DNA from: Segetibacter sp. 3557_3
Lineage (GTDB): Bacteria; Bacteroidota; Bacteroidia; Chitinophagales; Chitinophagaceae
Length of the DNA stretch: 64,000 bases
Direction: 5' to 3'
Assembly (NCBI RefSeq): GCF_004354985.1
Contig: NZ_SMSK01000022.1
Location: 1 to 64,000 of the forward strand
In this document: positions 41,767-50,903 of the stretch, one piece after another
How the letters are laid out: every line of letters begins with the position of its first letter
Position numbering within the stretch: the stretch's first letter is position 1
Notes under the pieces: model-generated
The model's database searches: none
Seen by the model: only the letters and a program-made list of their open reading frames with translations
What the model was told of the DNA's origin: nothing
Made by a program: the position numbers and the translations under genes

Positions 41767-43344
41767 CTAAAATGGTGGTGGTTCGTCGAAGCCCTCGTCG
41801 AATTCACCGGAGTTCATCTTGCTACCCTTTTGAATAAACAACTTGGCGCCATCATTTCCCCCGGCTGCATCCGGTGCAACCGGCTTCCAGTTACCCCCAC
41901 CTGCAGGAGCATAACCACCAGCCGGGTCTTCACCTTCTTCCTCAACAAACTTCTGAATGTGCAGCAGTGCACGAAGCTTTATGGTTTCTAAGCTACCGTT
42001 ACGGTGTTTCGCTATTCTGACATGGGTTTCACCGCGGTTGCTCTCACCCATTTCGTTCGTGTTGATTTCGTAATATTCAGGACGGTAGAGAAACATTACC
42101 ATATCAGCATCCTGTTCAATTGCACCTGACTCCCGAAGGTCACTCAACTGCGGCATCTTGCTTTCTTTACGGGTCTCCACTGCCCGGCTCAACTGGCTGA
42201 GTGCGATTATAGGCACCTGCAGCTCTTTTGCAAGCCCCTTAAGATCTCTTGAAATACGGCTAATCTCCTGCTCACGATTGCTCTGCCGGTCGCCACTACC
42301 GCTCATGAGCTGTAAATAGTCTATGATGATCAGTCCAACCTGGTGTTTGTTTACCAGCCTTCTTGCTTTTGCCCGAAATTCAAAAATGTTTAGCGCTGCC
42401 GTGTCGTCGATAAAAATGGGTGCACTGCTCAACTTGTTTATGCCCTTGGTGTACAACTGCTGCATCTCATAATCTTCCAGCTTACCCCGGCTGATCTTTT
42501 CAAGCATGATCCCGCTTTCCGCACTGAGAATACGTTGAACCAGCTGCGAGGCGCTCATCTCCAGTGAAAAGAACGCCACCCCCATCGGCTTGATTGTATT
42601 AAGTGCAGCGCTTCTCGCCAGGTTCAACGCGAAGGCGGTTTTACCTACCGACGGTCTTGCGGCAAGAATGATCAGGTCAGTAGGTTGCCAACCGTAGGTA
42701 ACCTTATCCAGCGACGGAAAGCCTGTAGGAACACCGGAGATGTCTTCCTGCTTGTTACGGAGATCCTCGATCCGGCTAATTGTTTTAACGAGAACGGTCC
42801 CGATATCATCGAAATTCTTCTTGAGGTAGTTGTTCGTGATATTGAACATCTTGCTTTCACTCTCGTCCAGCAAGTCAAACACGTCGGTACTGTCTTCGTA
42901 CGCGTCACCAATAATTTCACCGCTGATGCGTATCAGTTCGCGTTGAATAAACTTTTGAAGAATGATCCGCGCGTGCGCTTCAATGTTTGCAGTGGAAACT
43001 ACCGAGTTGGTAAGTTTGGTGATACCGTAAGGCCCACCAACCATATCAAGCTCTTCCTTCATCTTCAGTTCTTCCACCACCGTCAAAATGTCAATCGGAA
43101 GACTCTTTTGTGCGAGTGATTGAAAGGATTTGAAAATTCGCTGGTGTGCATCAACATAAAAGCACTCAGGCTTCAATATTTCCACGACATTATCAAAAGC
43201 ACTCTTCTCCAGCATGATCGCACCCAAAACTGCTTCTTCCAACTCTTTTGCCTGCGGTGGAATTTTTCCGTAGACCATGGTGCTAAGGTCCAGGGAAGGC
43301 TTCCGCCTGTTCTTTCTATCCTTGTTTAGGTTCGTTAAATCCAT
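41767..43344 (-). CDS. dnaB: Replicative DNA helicase DnaB
   Basis: 525 residues. N-terminal helicase-collar domain (KIPPQAKELEEAVLGAIMLEKSAFD), a linker, then the RecA-like motor with Walker A ARPSVGKT at 229-236, the Walker B IIIDYLQLM and the motif GGRGQSNREQEISRISRDLKGLAKE-like stretch read here as QSNREQEISRISRDLK. The C-terminus is Gly- and Ala-rich with an acidic end (EFDEGFDEPPPF). It unwinds DNA at the replication fork. A 763-base gap with DnaA-box-like motifs lies upstream. Confidence 0.97.
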   Translation of the reverse strand: MDLTNLNKDRKNRRKPSLDLSTMVYGKIPPQAKELEEAVLGAIMLEKSAFDNVVEILKPECFYVDAHQRIFKSFQSLAQKSLPIDILTVVEELKMKEELDMVGGPYGITKLTNSVVSTANIEAHARIILQKFIQRELIRISGEIIGDAYEDSTDVFDLLDESESKMFNITNNYLKKNFDDIGTVLVKTISRIEDLRNKQEDISGVPTGFPSLDKVTYGWQPTDLIILAARPSVGKTAFALNLARSAALNTIKPMGVAFFSLEMSASQLVQRILSAESGIMLEKISRGKLEDYEMQQLYTKGINKLSSAPIFIDDTAALNIFEFRAKARRLVNKHQVGLIIIDYLQLMSGSGDRQSNREQEISRISRDLKGLAKELQVPIIALSQLSRAVETRKESKMPQLSDLRESGAIEQDADMVMFLYRPEYYEINTNEMGESNRGETHVRIAKHRNGSLETIKLRALLHIQKFVEEEGEDPAGGYAPAGGGNWKPVAPDAAGGNDGAKLFIQKGSKMNSGEFDEGFDEPPPF

Positions 43345-43515
43345 TCTTTATGAAGATCAGTATGGTTAGTAAATTCAGGAAACTGGCCGCCCACCCACTT
43401 TGAACAAATCATTACGAAATTGTTATTTCTTTCCATCAACGCACTACCAAACCTTGGTGGGAGGGCGAATATAGGTGTCAATTTTTTCAGGAAAAAAATT
43501 TTGATAGTCCAATAA

Positions 43516-43725
43516 TTATCCAATAGTAATCCACAGAGATGTGCACATGTTGCCGCCTTAAAACTTTGATTAATAAGAATTTTTAAAGGGTTCTCCACAA
43601 TTTAAAAAAGTTTTCATCCATTCGGCTGTTAAAATGCACACGTATTGTGCACAAAGATTTTATGTCAAAATGTTGGTTCGGTATACAAATTCGAATAACT
43701 GCCATCGTAGAAATCTTTCCCCACA
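43516..43725. promoter_or_regulatory. Cluster of DnaA-box-like motifs
   Basis: Against the box TTATCCACA: TTATCCAAT (43516-43524), TAATCCACA (43527-43535, one mismatch), TTCTCCACA (43591-43599, one mismatch) and TTCCCCACA (43717-43725, two mismatches), all on the same strand in AT-rich DNA. It could mark DnaA control of dnaB or an origin region. Such 9-mers also arise by chance, so confidence is low. Confidence 0.3.
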
Positions 43726-43769
43726 GATCGTATTTTTACTAAGTATGGCACGAGCATTTTTACGGTGCT

Positions 43770-43797
43770 CAACATCGTTGTGTCACTCACTTTTACG
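43770..43797 (-). repeat. Dispersed intergenic repeat, copy E
   Basis: On the minus strand: GTAAAAGTGAGTGACACAAC followed by GATGTT, nearly the same as copies B and C. An adjacent small inverted repeat GAGCA/TGCTC (43752-43770) abuts it. Confidence 0.6.
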
Positions 43798-44079
43798 GCA
43801 AACCGCTATTCAGCAAGGTGTTTAAAGATGTAGAAAAAACATCTATCCGCGACTTTTCTACATGATAGTTGCACCACATTTACCCCGGTTGGTTCAAACC
43901 GTAGTTCGTTTCGCCGTTTCTTATCGCCCATTGCCTTACCCTCGTGTGCAGGATAACCTACCCGGCGGGGTCCAGCCGATGAATGTTTGGCGGACATTAG
44001 TACGTATTTGCAGTTTACATATTGCGCGACGATACAAACCCCGCTGCTCATTTTCCGGGATCATTCATACACCATCAAT

Positions 44080-44087
44080 TATATTTG
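44080..44087 (+). promoter_or_regulatory. Minus-7 element of pheT
   Basis: TATATTTG matches TAnnTTTG, 20 bases before the pheT ATG. No well-spaced TTG is evident. Confidence 0.45.
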
Positions 44088-44107
44088 CAACTCGACAAAA
44101 ATGACCC

Positions 44108-46531
44108 ATGACGATAAGTTATAACTGGCTCAGTGAATATATTCCCGGGATACCTGCACCTGAAGAATTGTCTGGTATACTTACCGCCGTTGGTTTGGAA
44201 GTAGAGAGCATGGAGTCGTTTGAAAGTATCCCAGGCGGGCTGAAAGGGTTGATCGTGGGTGAGGTGTTAACCTGTGATCAGCATCCAAACGCAGACAAGC
44301 TAAAAATTACAACGGTTGATACGGGAAATGGTGCACCCTTACAGATTGTATGTGGCGCATCAAATGTTGCGGCGGGTCAAAAGGTGATTGTTGCCCCGGT
44401 AGGTGTAACCATTTACCCGACCAATGGTGAGCCTTTGACTATGAAAACAGCTAAAATCCGTGGGGTTGAAAGCCAGGGTATGATTTGCGCCGAAGACGAG
44501 ACCGGGCTTGGCACAAATCACGACGGTATTTTAGTTTTGCCTACCGATTTAGCGGTTGGCAGTTCTGTGTCAGCTTACTTTCAACCTTATACCGATATCA
44601 TTTACGAAATCGGGCTGACGCCAAACCGGATGGATGCAATGAGCCACTTCGGCGTTGCTAAAGATGTTTGTGCTTACCTGTCGTATCACCAGGATAAGGA
44701 GATCCGCGCCACCAGTCCATATCCTACCCGCTTCGAAGCGGATAATAATAGCCTGCCTATTTCGGTAAACATCGATAACACGGTAGCTTGTCAGCGGTAT
44801 GCAGGGGTGAGTATCCGTAATATCAAAGTCGGGGATAGCCCGCTTTGGCTAAAGAACCGCCTGCAATCAATTGGCCTGCGACCAATTAATAATGTTGTGG
44901 ATGTTACCAATTTCATCCTTCACGAAACTGGTCAGCCGATACACGCGTTTGATGCCGATGCAATTCTTGAGCAAAAAGTGATTGTAAAGGATCTTCCTGC
45001 CGGCACTCCCTTTATTACCCTTGACGGAAAAGAGCGAAAACTTGCAAACGACGACCTGATGATTTGCAACCCTGCCGAAGGGATGTGTATTGCGGGTGTT
45101 TTTGGTGGTATGCAGAGCGGTGTAAAGGAAAGCACGACATCTATATTCCTGGAAAGCGCCTGGTTCAACCCGGTTACGATCAGGCGAACCTCCGTAAGAT
45201 TCGGCTTAAGAACAGATGCAGCTTCGCGCTTTGAAAAAGGTGTTGACATTTCAAATACCGTTAATGTGCTGAAGCGCACGGCCTTCCTGGTGAAAGAAGT
45301 TGCGGGAGGCGAAATTTCTTCTCCGATTGTTGATGTTTATCCTGACCCTAAGCCAAAGCAGCAGGTCAACATAAAGTTTGACTACTTAAAAAAACTTAGC
45401 GGTAAATACTACTCACCAGAAGCTACAAAAAAGATTTTGTCAGCACTGGGCTTTGAAATATTGACTGAGACTCCGGAGTCGCTGGATGTTGCGGTTCCTT
45501 ACAGTAAACCCGACATCAGTCTGCCAGCGGATATCGTGGAAGAGGTGCTGCGCATTGACGGACTCGATAATGTTGAACTGAGCGGCGCAATTACCATACG
45601 CCCTTCCGTTGACGAAAACGCGGCTAAAGAAGCGCTACGCGAAAAAGTGAGCGGCTTTCTCGTAGGTCAGGGATTCAACGAAATCGTTACCAATTCGATT
45701 ACAAACAGTAGCTACTTCAGCGAGGAGCAACTAGGCAGCGCGGTAAAAATGATCAATAGCCTGAGTGTTGAACTGGATGTTCTACGCCCGTCGATGATTG
45801 AAACAGGCCTGGAGGCAATTGTGTATAATACTAACCGCCGGAGCAGCCACCTCCAGTTATTTGAATTTGGAAAAACATATCAGACTTCAGGGTTGGGTAA
45901 GTATTCAGAGCAGGAACACCTTACACTATATTCAACGGGTGCCCTTTCTCAGAACTGGAAAGGGCAGATACACCATAATGACCTGTTTCGGGCAAAGGCT
46001 GTAGCTGGATCAATTGCTGAATTATGCAGTTTGTCAAATATCGTGTTCACGAATTCAGTGGGTGAACCCGGAAATTTGAAATTGACGATCACAGCAGATG
46101 GGGTTGAAATCGGCAACTTAATACAGGTAACAGCAAAGCAGTTGCAACAATTCGACCTGAAACAACCCGTCTTCGTGATTGATTTTAACTGGCTTGGCTT
46201 GGTTGCTGCGTCAGGCACACGTATCACCTACCAGGAAACGGCAAAATTTCCTGTGGTGCAGCGGGATCTTGCGATTGTAGTTGAAAAATCAACACAATAC
46301 GCAGTGATAGAAGAAGTGATTGCGAAATTGAATATCCAAAAGTTGAAATCGATCAACCTTTTCGACATATTCGAAGGCGCTAAACTTGGTGCAGGCAAAA
46401 AATCGATGGCACTTAACTTTACCTTCCTCGACAACGAGAAAACGCTTACCGACAAAGAAGTCGAGTCGATGATGAGCCGGCTAACGGGGGCACTTGAAAA
46501 AAGCCTTGGTGCCGAAGTAAGGAAGTCGTAA
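44108..46531 (+). CDS. pheT: Phenylalanine--tRNA ligase beta subunit
   Basis: 807 residues. It has an N-terminal tRNA-binding EMAP-like domain (IVGEVLTCDQHPNADKLKITTVDTG), B3/B4 editing domain (NNVVDVTNFILHETGQPIHAFDAD, GVFGGMQSG), B5, a central class II-like core and the C-terminal FDX-ACB anticodon-binding domain (FPVVQRDLAIVVE). It pairs with PheS, which is not in the window. Length is normal. Confidence 0.97.
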   Translation: MTISYNWLSEYIPGIPAPEELSGILTAVGLEVESMESFESIPGGLKGLIVGEVLTCDQHPNADKLKITTVDTGNGAPLQIVCGASNVAAGQKVIVAPVGVTIYPTNGEPLTMKTAKIRGVESQGMICAEDETGLGTNHDGILVLPTDLAVGSSVSAYFQPYTDIIYEIGLTPNRMDAMSHFGVAKDVCAYLSYHQDKEIRATSPYPTRFEADNNSLPISVNIDNTVACQRYAGVSIRNIKVGDSPLWLKNRLQSIGLRPINNVVDVTNFILHETGQPIHAFDADAILEQKVIVKDLPAGTPFITLDGKERKLANDDLMICNPAEGMCIAGVFGGMQSGVKESTTSIFLESAWFNPVTIRRTSVRFGLRTDAASRFEKGVDISNTVNVLKRTAFLVKEVAGGEISSPIVDVYPDPKPKQQVNIKFDYLKKLSGKYYSPEATKKILSALGFEILTETPESLDVAVPYSKPDISLPADIVEEVLRIDGLDNVELSGAITIRPSVDENAAKEALREKVSGFLVGQGFNEIVTNSITNSSYFSEEQLGSAVKMINSLSVELDVLRPSMIETGLEAIVYNTNRRSSHLQLFEFGKTYQTSGLGKYSEQEHLTLYSTGALSQNWKGQIHHNDLFRAKAVAGSIAELCSLSNIVFTNSVGEPGNLKLTITADGVEIGNLIQVTAKQLQQFDLKQPVFVIDFNWLGLVAASGTRITYQETAKFPVVQRDLAIVVEKSTQYAVIEEVIAKLNIQKLKSINLFDIFEGAKLGAGKKSMALNFTFLDNEKTLTDKEVESMMSRLTGALEKSLGAEVRKS

Positions 46532-46581
46532 TGGAACACGTATAATTCAAACCATAACCTTTTGTATTCTATCTTTAAAGA

Positions 46582-46869
46582 ATGACTTTGCTGGATGACC
46601 AAATACAAAATCTCAACGACAAAGTACAGGTGCTGCTCAAAAAGCAGGCGGCATTGTCAAAAGAGAATATAAAACTGCAACGCGAAAAAGAAGGATTGTC
46701 GCAGCAATTGCAGGCAGCAACCGAACAAGTCAACCAGTTACAACACAAAATAGACGCGCTTAAATTAAATACTACTTCGCTAAACGAGGACGTGAAGAAA
46801 GATCTTGAAAAACGAATTTCCCTCTATATCAAAGAGATTGAAAACTGCCTCTCACTTTTAAATGCCTGA
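46582..46869 (+). CDS. Small coiled-coil protein upstream of zapA
   Basis: 95 residues, almost entirely predicted coiled coil (heptad-like runs in ALSKENIKLQREKEGLSQQL and EQVNQLQHKIDALK). A pairing of a short coiled-coil gene with zapA is common in Bacteroidota, and a ZapB-like division role is a guess. It overlaps zapA by eight bases (46862-46869), so translation is probably coupled. Confidence 0.75.
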   Translation: MTLLDDQIQNLNDKVQVLLKKQAALSKENIKLQREKEGLSQQLQAATEQVNQLQHKIDALKLNTTSLNEDVKKDLEKRISLYIKEIENCLSLLNA

Positions 46870-47188
46870 TGCCCTCATGTCTCAAGAGCTGATCCCGGTA
46901 AATATTGTACTTGCCGATAGAAATTATCGTTTGAAAATTGCCCCTTCGGATGAAGAGGTTGTTCGGAGAACCATAAAAACGATAAACGAAAAAATTATTG
47001 AATACAAAACAGAGTTTGCAGGTAAAGACATGCAGGACTATGTTTCAATGGTCTTGCTTTGGTACGCCACTGAACAACAAAAGCCAACAAACAACCAGGT
47101 AATCAGCGATCAAACCAGGCAGAAAATCGATAAACTAAATCAATTGCTCGATAAGGCGCTAGCTGGTTCGGAAAGCAGCAGCCTGTAA
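46862..47188 (+). CDS. zapA: Cell division protein ZapA
   Basis: 108 residues. The N-terminal ZapA fold (IPVNIVLADRNYRLKIAPSDEEVVRRTIKTINEKIIEY) is followed by a helical coil. ZapA binds FtsZ and bundles its filaments at the division site. A second ATG at codon 6 may be used. Overlaps the coiled-coil gene; a lipoprotein gene converges downstream, then a candidate 6S-like RNA. Confidence 0.85.
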   Translation: MPDALMSQELIPVNIVLADRNYRLKIAPSDEEVVRRTIKTINEKIIEYKTEFAGKDMQDYVSMVLLWYATEQQKPTNNQVISDQTRQKIDKLNQLLDKALAGSESSSL

Positions 47189-47210
47189 GTACAAAGGGAG
47201 CTAAGCTTAT

Positions 47211-47609
47211 TTATTCACCGGATTTGATGGGCGCACTATAACCCCAGGTACCGTCTGCTGTTTTGTACTTGAGCATATAATAAACGCTTGCACCGGCATT
47301 TACTGTGTCAAGCAGTTGATAAACCTGGGGAGCAGAGGAGTTACCTTTTGGCACAATGCTGTTAATTGTGCAGAACTGTTTCAGGGTAGTTCCGCGCAAA
47401 ACTTCGAGCTCAACGATATCCTTCTCCCAGATTGTTGTAAAGGTTAGCTGGAAGTCGGTACCCCTACGTTCTGCTGTAAACGAGCTCAATTGAAAGCGCC
47501 GATCCGTTTCCTGTTGCACCTGTAATACGGGTTGAGAAGGCCAAACCTGTTGCCTGGTACAGGCACATAAGCAAAGCAAAACAATCACGAGCGTTGATAG
47601 TCTTTTCAT
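47211..47609 (-). CDS. Predicted lipoprotein
   Basis: 132 residues with a lipoprotein signal: STLVIVLLCLCAC, lipobox LCAC with Cys16. The mature part looks like a single fibronectin/Ig-like beta domain (FTTIWEKDIVELEVLRGT, VYYMLKYKTADGTWGYSAPI). Function unknown. It is convergent with zapA and upstream of the RNA candidate. Confidence 0.7.
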   Translation of the reverse strand: MKRLSTLVIVLLCLCACTRQQVWPSQPVLQVQQETDRRFQLSSFTAERRGTDFQLTFTTIWEKDIVELEVLRGTTLKQFCTINSIVPKGNSSAPQVYQLLDTVNAGASVYYMLKYKTADGTWGYSAPIKSGE

Positions 47610-47635
47610 AAAATGGTTTTCAGAATTTGGATGTT

Positions 47636-47643
47636 TAGGTTTG
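47636..47643 (+). promoter_or_regulatory. Minus-7 element of the 6S-like RNA
   Basis: TAGGTTTG is a full match to TAnnTTTG, with predicted start near 47650, just before the closing stem. No TTG at the right spacing. Confidence 0.4.
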
Positions 47644-47649
47644 AGCCAC

Positions 47650-47835
47650 TATCAGGAATAATATGCCGGAATAATTTGTCTAAAGTTTCCCGGTAAGTTT
47701 GATGCCATGAAAGGCTTGCCGCTGTTGACTTTCATGCTGTTTAAGAAACTTTACCCGCGTATTTTGCACCCGGCACAAGTAAGCCTGATTTTTCCCTGCG
47801 CTGGAAAAATTGTCCCATTCCGGTACTACAACCAG
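47650..47835 (+). ncRNA. Candidate 6S-like RNA (ssrS)
   Basis: A transcript of about 180 bases can fold as a rod with a central bubble. The closing stem pairs TGCCGGAAT (47665-47673) with ATTCCGGTA (47817-47825), extended by AATTT/AAATT after a five-base bulge. The inner stem is GGTAAGTTT with AAACTTTACC (one bulge). The apical stem CATGAAAG/CTTTCATG is perfect. A minus-7 element precedes it. 6S RNA is known near zapA in other bacteria and Bacteroidota have a 6S class, which fits the position between zapA and rny. The fold was made by eye; boundaries are approximate. Confidence 0.45.
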
Positions 47836-47917
47836 GGTTGAAATTGACCGCTAAAAAGAGCCTATCAAACACGTTTTGTGCTTTTTAGCAGCAACCTCGT
47901 TTTATCATCTTTATAAT

Positions 47918-47925
47918 TATCTTCG
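47918..47925 (+). promoter_or_regulatory. Minus-7-like element of rny
   Basis: TATCTTCG, one mismatch to TAnnTTTG, about 79 bases upstream of the rny ATG. Confidence 0.3.
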
Positions 47926-48003
47926 CAACCTTGCGCTTACAAAAACACGAAAGTTTTAGTGAGAAGGAAATATGATCTTGAACCCTAAACAAAAAAACAA
48001 AAC

Positions 48004-49569
48004 ATGGATCCCATAGTAATATCCATTATCATCGGTATCGTAGGAGTGGCCGTTGGCATTGCAGCCGGAAAAATGATTTTTGCTAAAGACACCAGGAAGC
48101 AGGTGGAGGAAGCTGAGCAACAGGCACAGAAGCTTATGAATGATGCTCAGCAGCAGGCAGAAACCCTTAAAAAGGAGAAGCTGCTGGAAGCAAAAGAAAA
48201 GTTTGTCCAGCTAAAGGCTGAACACGACAAAGAAGTACTTGAAAAAAACCGTAAGATTGGTGACCAGGAAAACCGGCTTAAGCAAAAAGAGGTTACAATT
48301 AATCAAAAGGAAGCTAATCTTGACAAACAAATAAAAGAAAACGAGACATTCAAGGAGACTTTAAACCGTCAAATCGAGGTTGTTAACCTTAAGAGAACCG
48401 AACTGGAGAAACACCAGGAAGAACATATTCGCCGGCTGGAGAAAATTGCAGGTCTTACCGCTGATGAGGCAAAGGCGCAGTTGGTTGAAAGCCTGAAGCA
48501 GGATGCACATGCCCGTGCCCTGGGATTGCAGCAGGAGATCATTGATGATGCAAAGCAAAAAGCAAACAAGGAAGCGCGTAAGATTATCATCCAAACGATT
48601 CAGCGAACTGCGGCAGAACAGGCGATTGAAAATGCTATCACAGTTTTCAATCTCGAAAGTGACGAGATCAAAGGACAGATTATCGGCCGCGAAGGAAGGA
48701 ACATCAGGGCGATCGAAGCTGCTACAGGGGTTGACCTTATCGTTGATGACACTCCCGAAGCCATTATTCTCTCATCATTTGATCCACTGCGTCGCGAAAT
48801 AGCCCGGCTTAGCTTGCAGCGGCTTGTTTCCGATGGAAGAATTCACCCTGCCAGGATTGAAGAGGTAGTAGAGAAAACACGCAAACAGCTCGAAGATCAG
48901 ATCATGGAAATCGGTGAACGTACCGTTATCGAGTTGGGCATTCATGGATTGCACAAAGAACTGGTAAGAATAGTTGGTAAAATGCGTTTCCGGTCATCTT
49001 ACGGTCAGAACCTCCTCATGCACAGCCGCGAAGTAGCTAATCTTTGCGCGCTAATGGCCGGGGAATTAGGTATGAACCCAAAACTTGCCAAACGCGCTGG
49101 CCTCCTGCACGACATTGGCAAGGTTCCCGATGAAGAAACAGAATTAAGCCATGCTTTATTGGGTGCCAAGCTAGCTGAGAAATACGGAGAAAACCCGGCT
49201 GTAGTTAATGCAATCGGCGCGCACCACGATGAAATGGAAATGCAATATGTAATTTCTCCGATCATCCAGGCCTGTGATGCGATCAGTGGCGCACGCCCGG
49301 GTGCACGCAGGGAGATTATGCAACAATACCTGCAAAGGATCAAGGAATTGGAAACCCTTGCGCTTGCTTACCAGGGGGTTGAAAAAGCCTATGCTATACA
49401 AGCCGGTCGCGAATTGCGGGTTATTGTGGAAGCAGATAAGGTGACCGATGGCGACAGTGATAAACTGAGTTTTGAGATTGCTCAAAAGATACAAACTGAA
49501 ATGACTTATCCAGGCCAGATTAAAGTAACTGTGATCAGGGAAAAAAGGGCTGTAAACATTGCCAGGTAA
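48004..49569 (+). CDS. rny: Ribonuclease Y
   Basis: 521 residues: an N-terminal transmembrane helix ([21 protein letters not shown]), a long coiled coil (about 30-195), a KH domain ([28 protein letters not shown]) and an HD nuclease domain with [12 protein letters not shown]. Membrane-bound endoribonuclease that starts mRNA decay. It is followed by a strong terminator and preceded by the 6S-like RNA region. Confidence 0.97.
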   Translation: MDPIVISIIIGIVGVAVGIAAGKMIFAKDTRKQVEEAEQQAQKLMNDAQQQAETLKKEKLLEAKEKFVQLKAEHDKEVLEKNRKIGDQENRLKQKEVTINQKEANLDKQIKENETFKETLNRQIEVVNLKRTELEKHQEEHIRRLEKIAGLTADEAKAQLVESLKQDAHARALGLQQEIIDDAKQKANKEARKIIIQTIQRTAAEQAIENAITVFNLESDEIKGQIIGREGRNIRAIEAATGVDLIVDDTPEAIILSSFDPLRREIARLSLQRLVSDGRIHPARIEEVVEKTRKQLEDQIMEIGERTVIELGIHGLHKELVRIVGKMRFRSSYGQNLLMHSREVANLCALMAGELGMNPKLAKRAGLLHDIGKVPDEETELSHALLGAKLAEKYGENPAVVNAIGAHHDEMEMQYVISPIIQACDAISGARPGARREIMQQYLQRIKELETLALAYQGVEKAYAIQAGRELRVIVEADKVTDGDSDKLSFEIAQKIQTEMTYPGQIKVTVIREKRAVNIAR

Positions 49570-49617
49570 ATCCTTTCCGTTATAACACAACGCTACCAAT
49601 CACAAATCCACAATACC

Positions 49618-49657
49618 GACACAAAAAAACCACCGAAATCGGTGGTTTTTTTGTGTC
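49618..49657 (+). terminator. rny terminator
   Basis: A perfect 18-bp stem (GACACAAAAAAACCACCG with its complement) with an AAAT loop; the right arm ends in TTTTTTT. Very strong and works in both directions. Confidence 0.93.
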
Positions 49658-49796
49658 GTGGCAAACCGGGATGCAACCATTTGTACCTGATTATCAATCT
49701 ACGTAGCAGGGTTTATGGATTAATTGGGCTGTTTTACGAAGTACCAGGCAGGAGAAAATAAATCGCAGATTGCAAATCAAAAACAAACAAATCAGT

Positions 49797-50432
49797 ATGA
49801 AGTCCTTTGTTGCTTACCCGATTGAACTTGGAAGCGTTTTACATCCGTCTGTAAAACAGGACGTTTGTAAACCGGGAGTTCCGGATGATGCTGATGGCAT
49901 ACGCCGGATCAAACATCTTGATGGCATCATTGTAAAATGCGGGGTTACGCACCAGGAGGGATTTGCAAGGTTTGATCTTCTTAACAGTATAGTAGGCGAA
50001 GCGCTGACCCAGAAAATGGTCGCCTTTGAGAAAAAAGCACTTTCAATAAATAAGGCGCAGAAGCATGAAGGCGCTACGGGCGTTGGAATAGAGGGAATAA
50101 GCAGTTCAATTTTGTTGAAGAAGAAGGGTGCGGTAAAGCATGAGATTGAATTTATACCCGGGGATGTTTGCCAGACCATTCCCGAATACCTGATCGAAAA
50201 TCCCGAAAGCAAAATTGTGTTACTCAATATCGATCTTAACGACTACGAGAGTACAATTACTGCGCTGGAGTTCCTGTACCCGCGCATTGTACAATACGGC
50301 ATTCTTATCCTGGAAAACTATTCTGGAAGCAAAGCGCAAAAATCCGCGGTGGACGACTATTTTGCACCCGGCAAACTCGTTGTCCATTCCTTTTCAGGTG
50401 GAAAGACTGCGCACTATCTTGTAAAAGAGTGA
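49797..50432 (+). CDS. Divergent TylF/MycF-like methyltransferase-fold protein
   Basis: 211 residues from ATG 49797 (a TTG at 49770 opens the frame earlier). The C-terminal half reads like the TylF family (FIPGDVCQTIPEYL, IDLNDYESTITALEFLYPRIVQYGILILENY, AVDDYF). The usual SAM-binding glycine motif (ECG-xG) reads KCGVTHQEG here, and the LDDYG metal region reads LENYS, so key residues are altered. It may be catalytically inactive or bind a different ligand. Location between rny and rplS gives no functional clue. Confidence 0.6.
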   Translation: MKSFVAYPIELGSVLHPSVKQDVCKPGVPDDADGIRRIKHLDGIIVKCGVTHQEGFARFDLLNSIVGEALTQKMVAFEKKALSINKAQKHEGATGVGIEGISSSILLKKKGAVKHEIEFIPGDVCQTIPEYLIENPESKIVLLNIDLNDYESTITALEFLYPRIVQYGILILENYSGSKAQKSAVDDYFAPGKLVVHSFSGGKTAHYLVKE

Positions 50433-50482
50433 TTACTTTAGAAATAAATTCTTCTACGTTTCTGTTTCTAAACTTTTCCACT

Positions 50483-50490
50483 TACCTTTG
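50483..50490 (+). promoter_or_regulatory. Minus-7 element of rplS
   Basis: TACCTTTG matches TAnnTTTG, 20 bases upstream of the rplS ATG. Confidence 0.45.
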
Positions 50491-50510
50491 CCAACGCAAA
50501 AATAATTGAT

Positions 50511-50858
50511 ATGAACGCTGTAGCTTTCGTGCATGAGCAACTCACTGCAAACAAAGAGGTTCCCAAATTTAAGGCCGGTGATAATATCACCGTGAACTAT
50601 AAAATCATTGAAGGAAACAAAGAGAGGATCCAATCTTTCAAAGGCGATGTAATTAAACGCCAGGGTGTAGGTGCAACTGCAACTTTCACTGTACGTAAGA
50701 TTTCTGATGGCGTTGGTGTAGAGAGGTTATTCCCGGTGAACTCACCAAATATTGACTCCATTGTAGTTCATAAAGTCGGTAAAGTGCGCAGGGCCAAACT
50801 GTTTTACCTTAGAGAAAGAAGCGGTAAAAGTGCAAGGATCAAAGAAAAAAGATATTAA
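50511..50858 (+). CDS. rplS: 50S ribosomal protein L19
   Basis: 115 residues with the L19 fold and signature ([64 protein letters not shown]). It lies at the 30S-50S interface. A terminator follows immediately. Confidence 0.97.
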   Translation: MNAVAFVHEQLTANKEVPKFKAGDNITVNYKIIEGNKERIQSFKGDVIKRQGVGATATFTVRKISDGVGVERLFPVNSPNIDSIVVHKVGKVRRAKLFYLRERSGKSARIKEKRY

Positions 50859-50877
50859 TCTTTATATACGTTTTTTG

Positions 50878-50903
50878 AAAAGCGGAACCACGGTTCCGCT
50901 TTT
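50878..50903 (+). terminator. rplS terminator
   Basis: AGCGGAACC / GGTTCCGCT stem extended by AAA/TTT, followed by TTTTCG, 20 bases after the rplS stop. Confidence 0.88.

Larger units (their letters stand above)
43345..44107. other. Gene-free 763-base dnaB-pheT gap
   Basis: It contains AT-rich sequence with DnaA-box-like motifs (43516-43725), one dispersed repeat copy (43770-43797) and the pheT promoter element. ORFs of about 80 codons in both strands here have no coding character that I can see. The gap is the longest in the window and separates mostly minus-strand genes on the left from plus-strand genes on the right. Confidence 0.6.

Noticed and set aside
43806-44104. Two overlapping ORFs of about 80 codons in the dnaB-pheT gap
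   Set aside because: Opposite strands cover the same DNA, no motifs and no signal; treated as chance ORFs.
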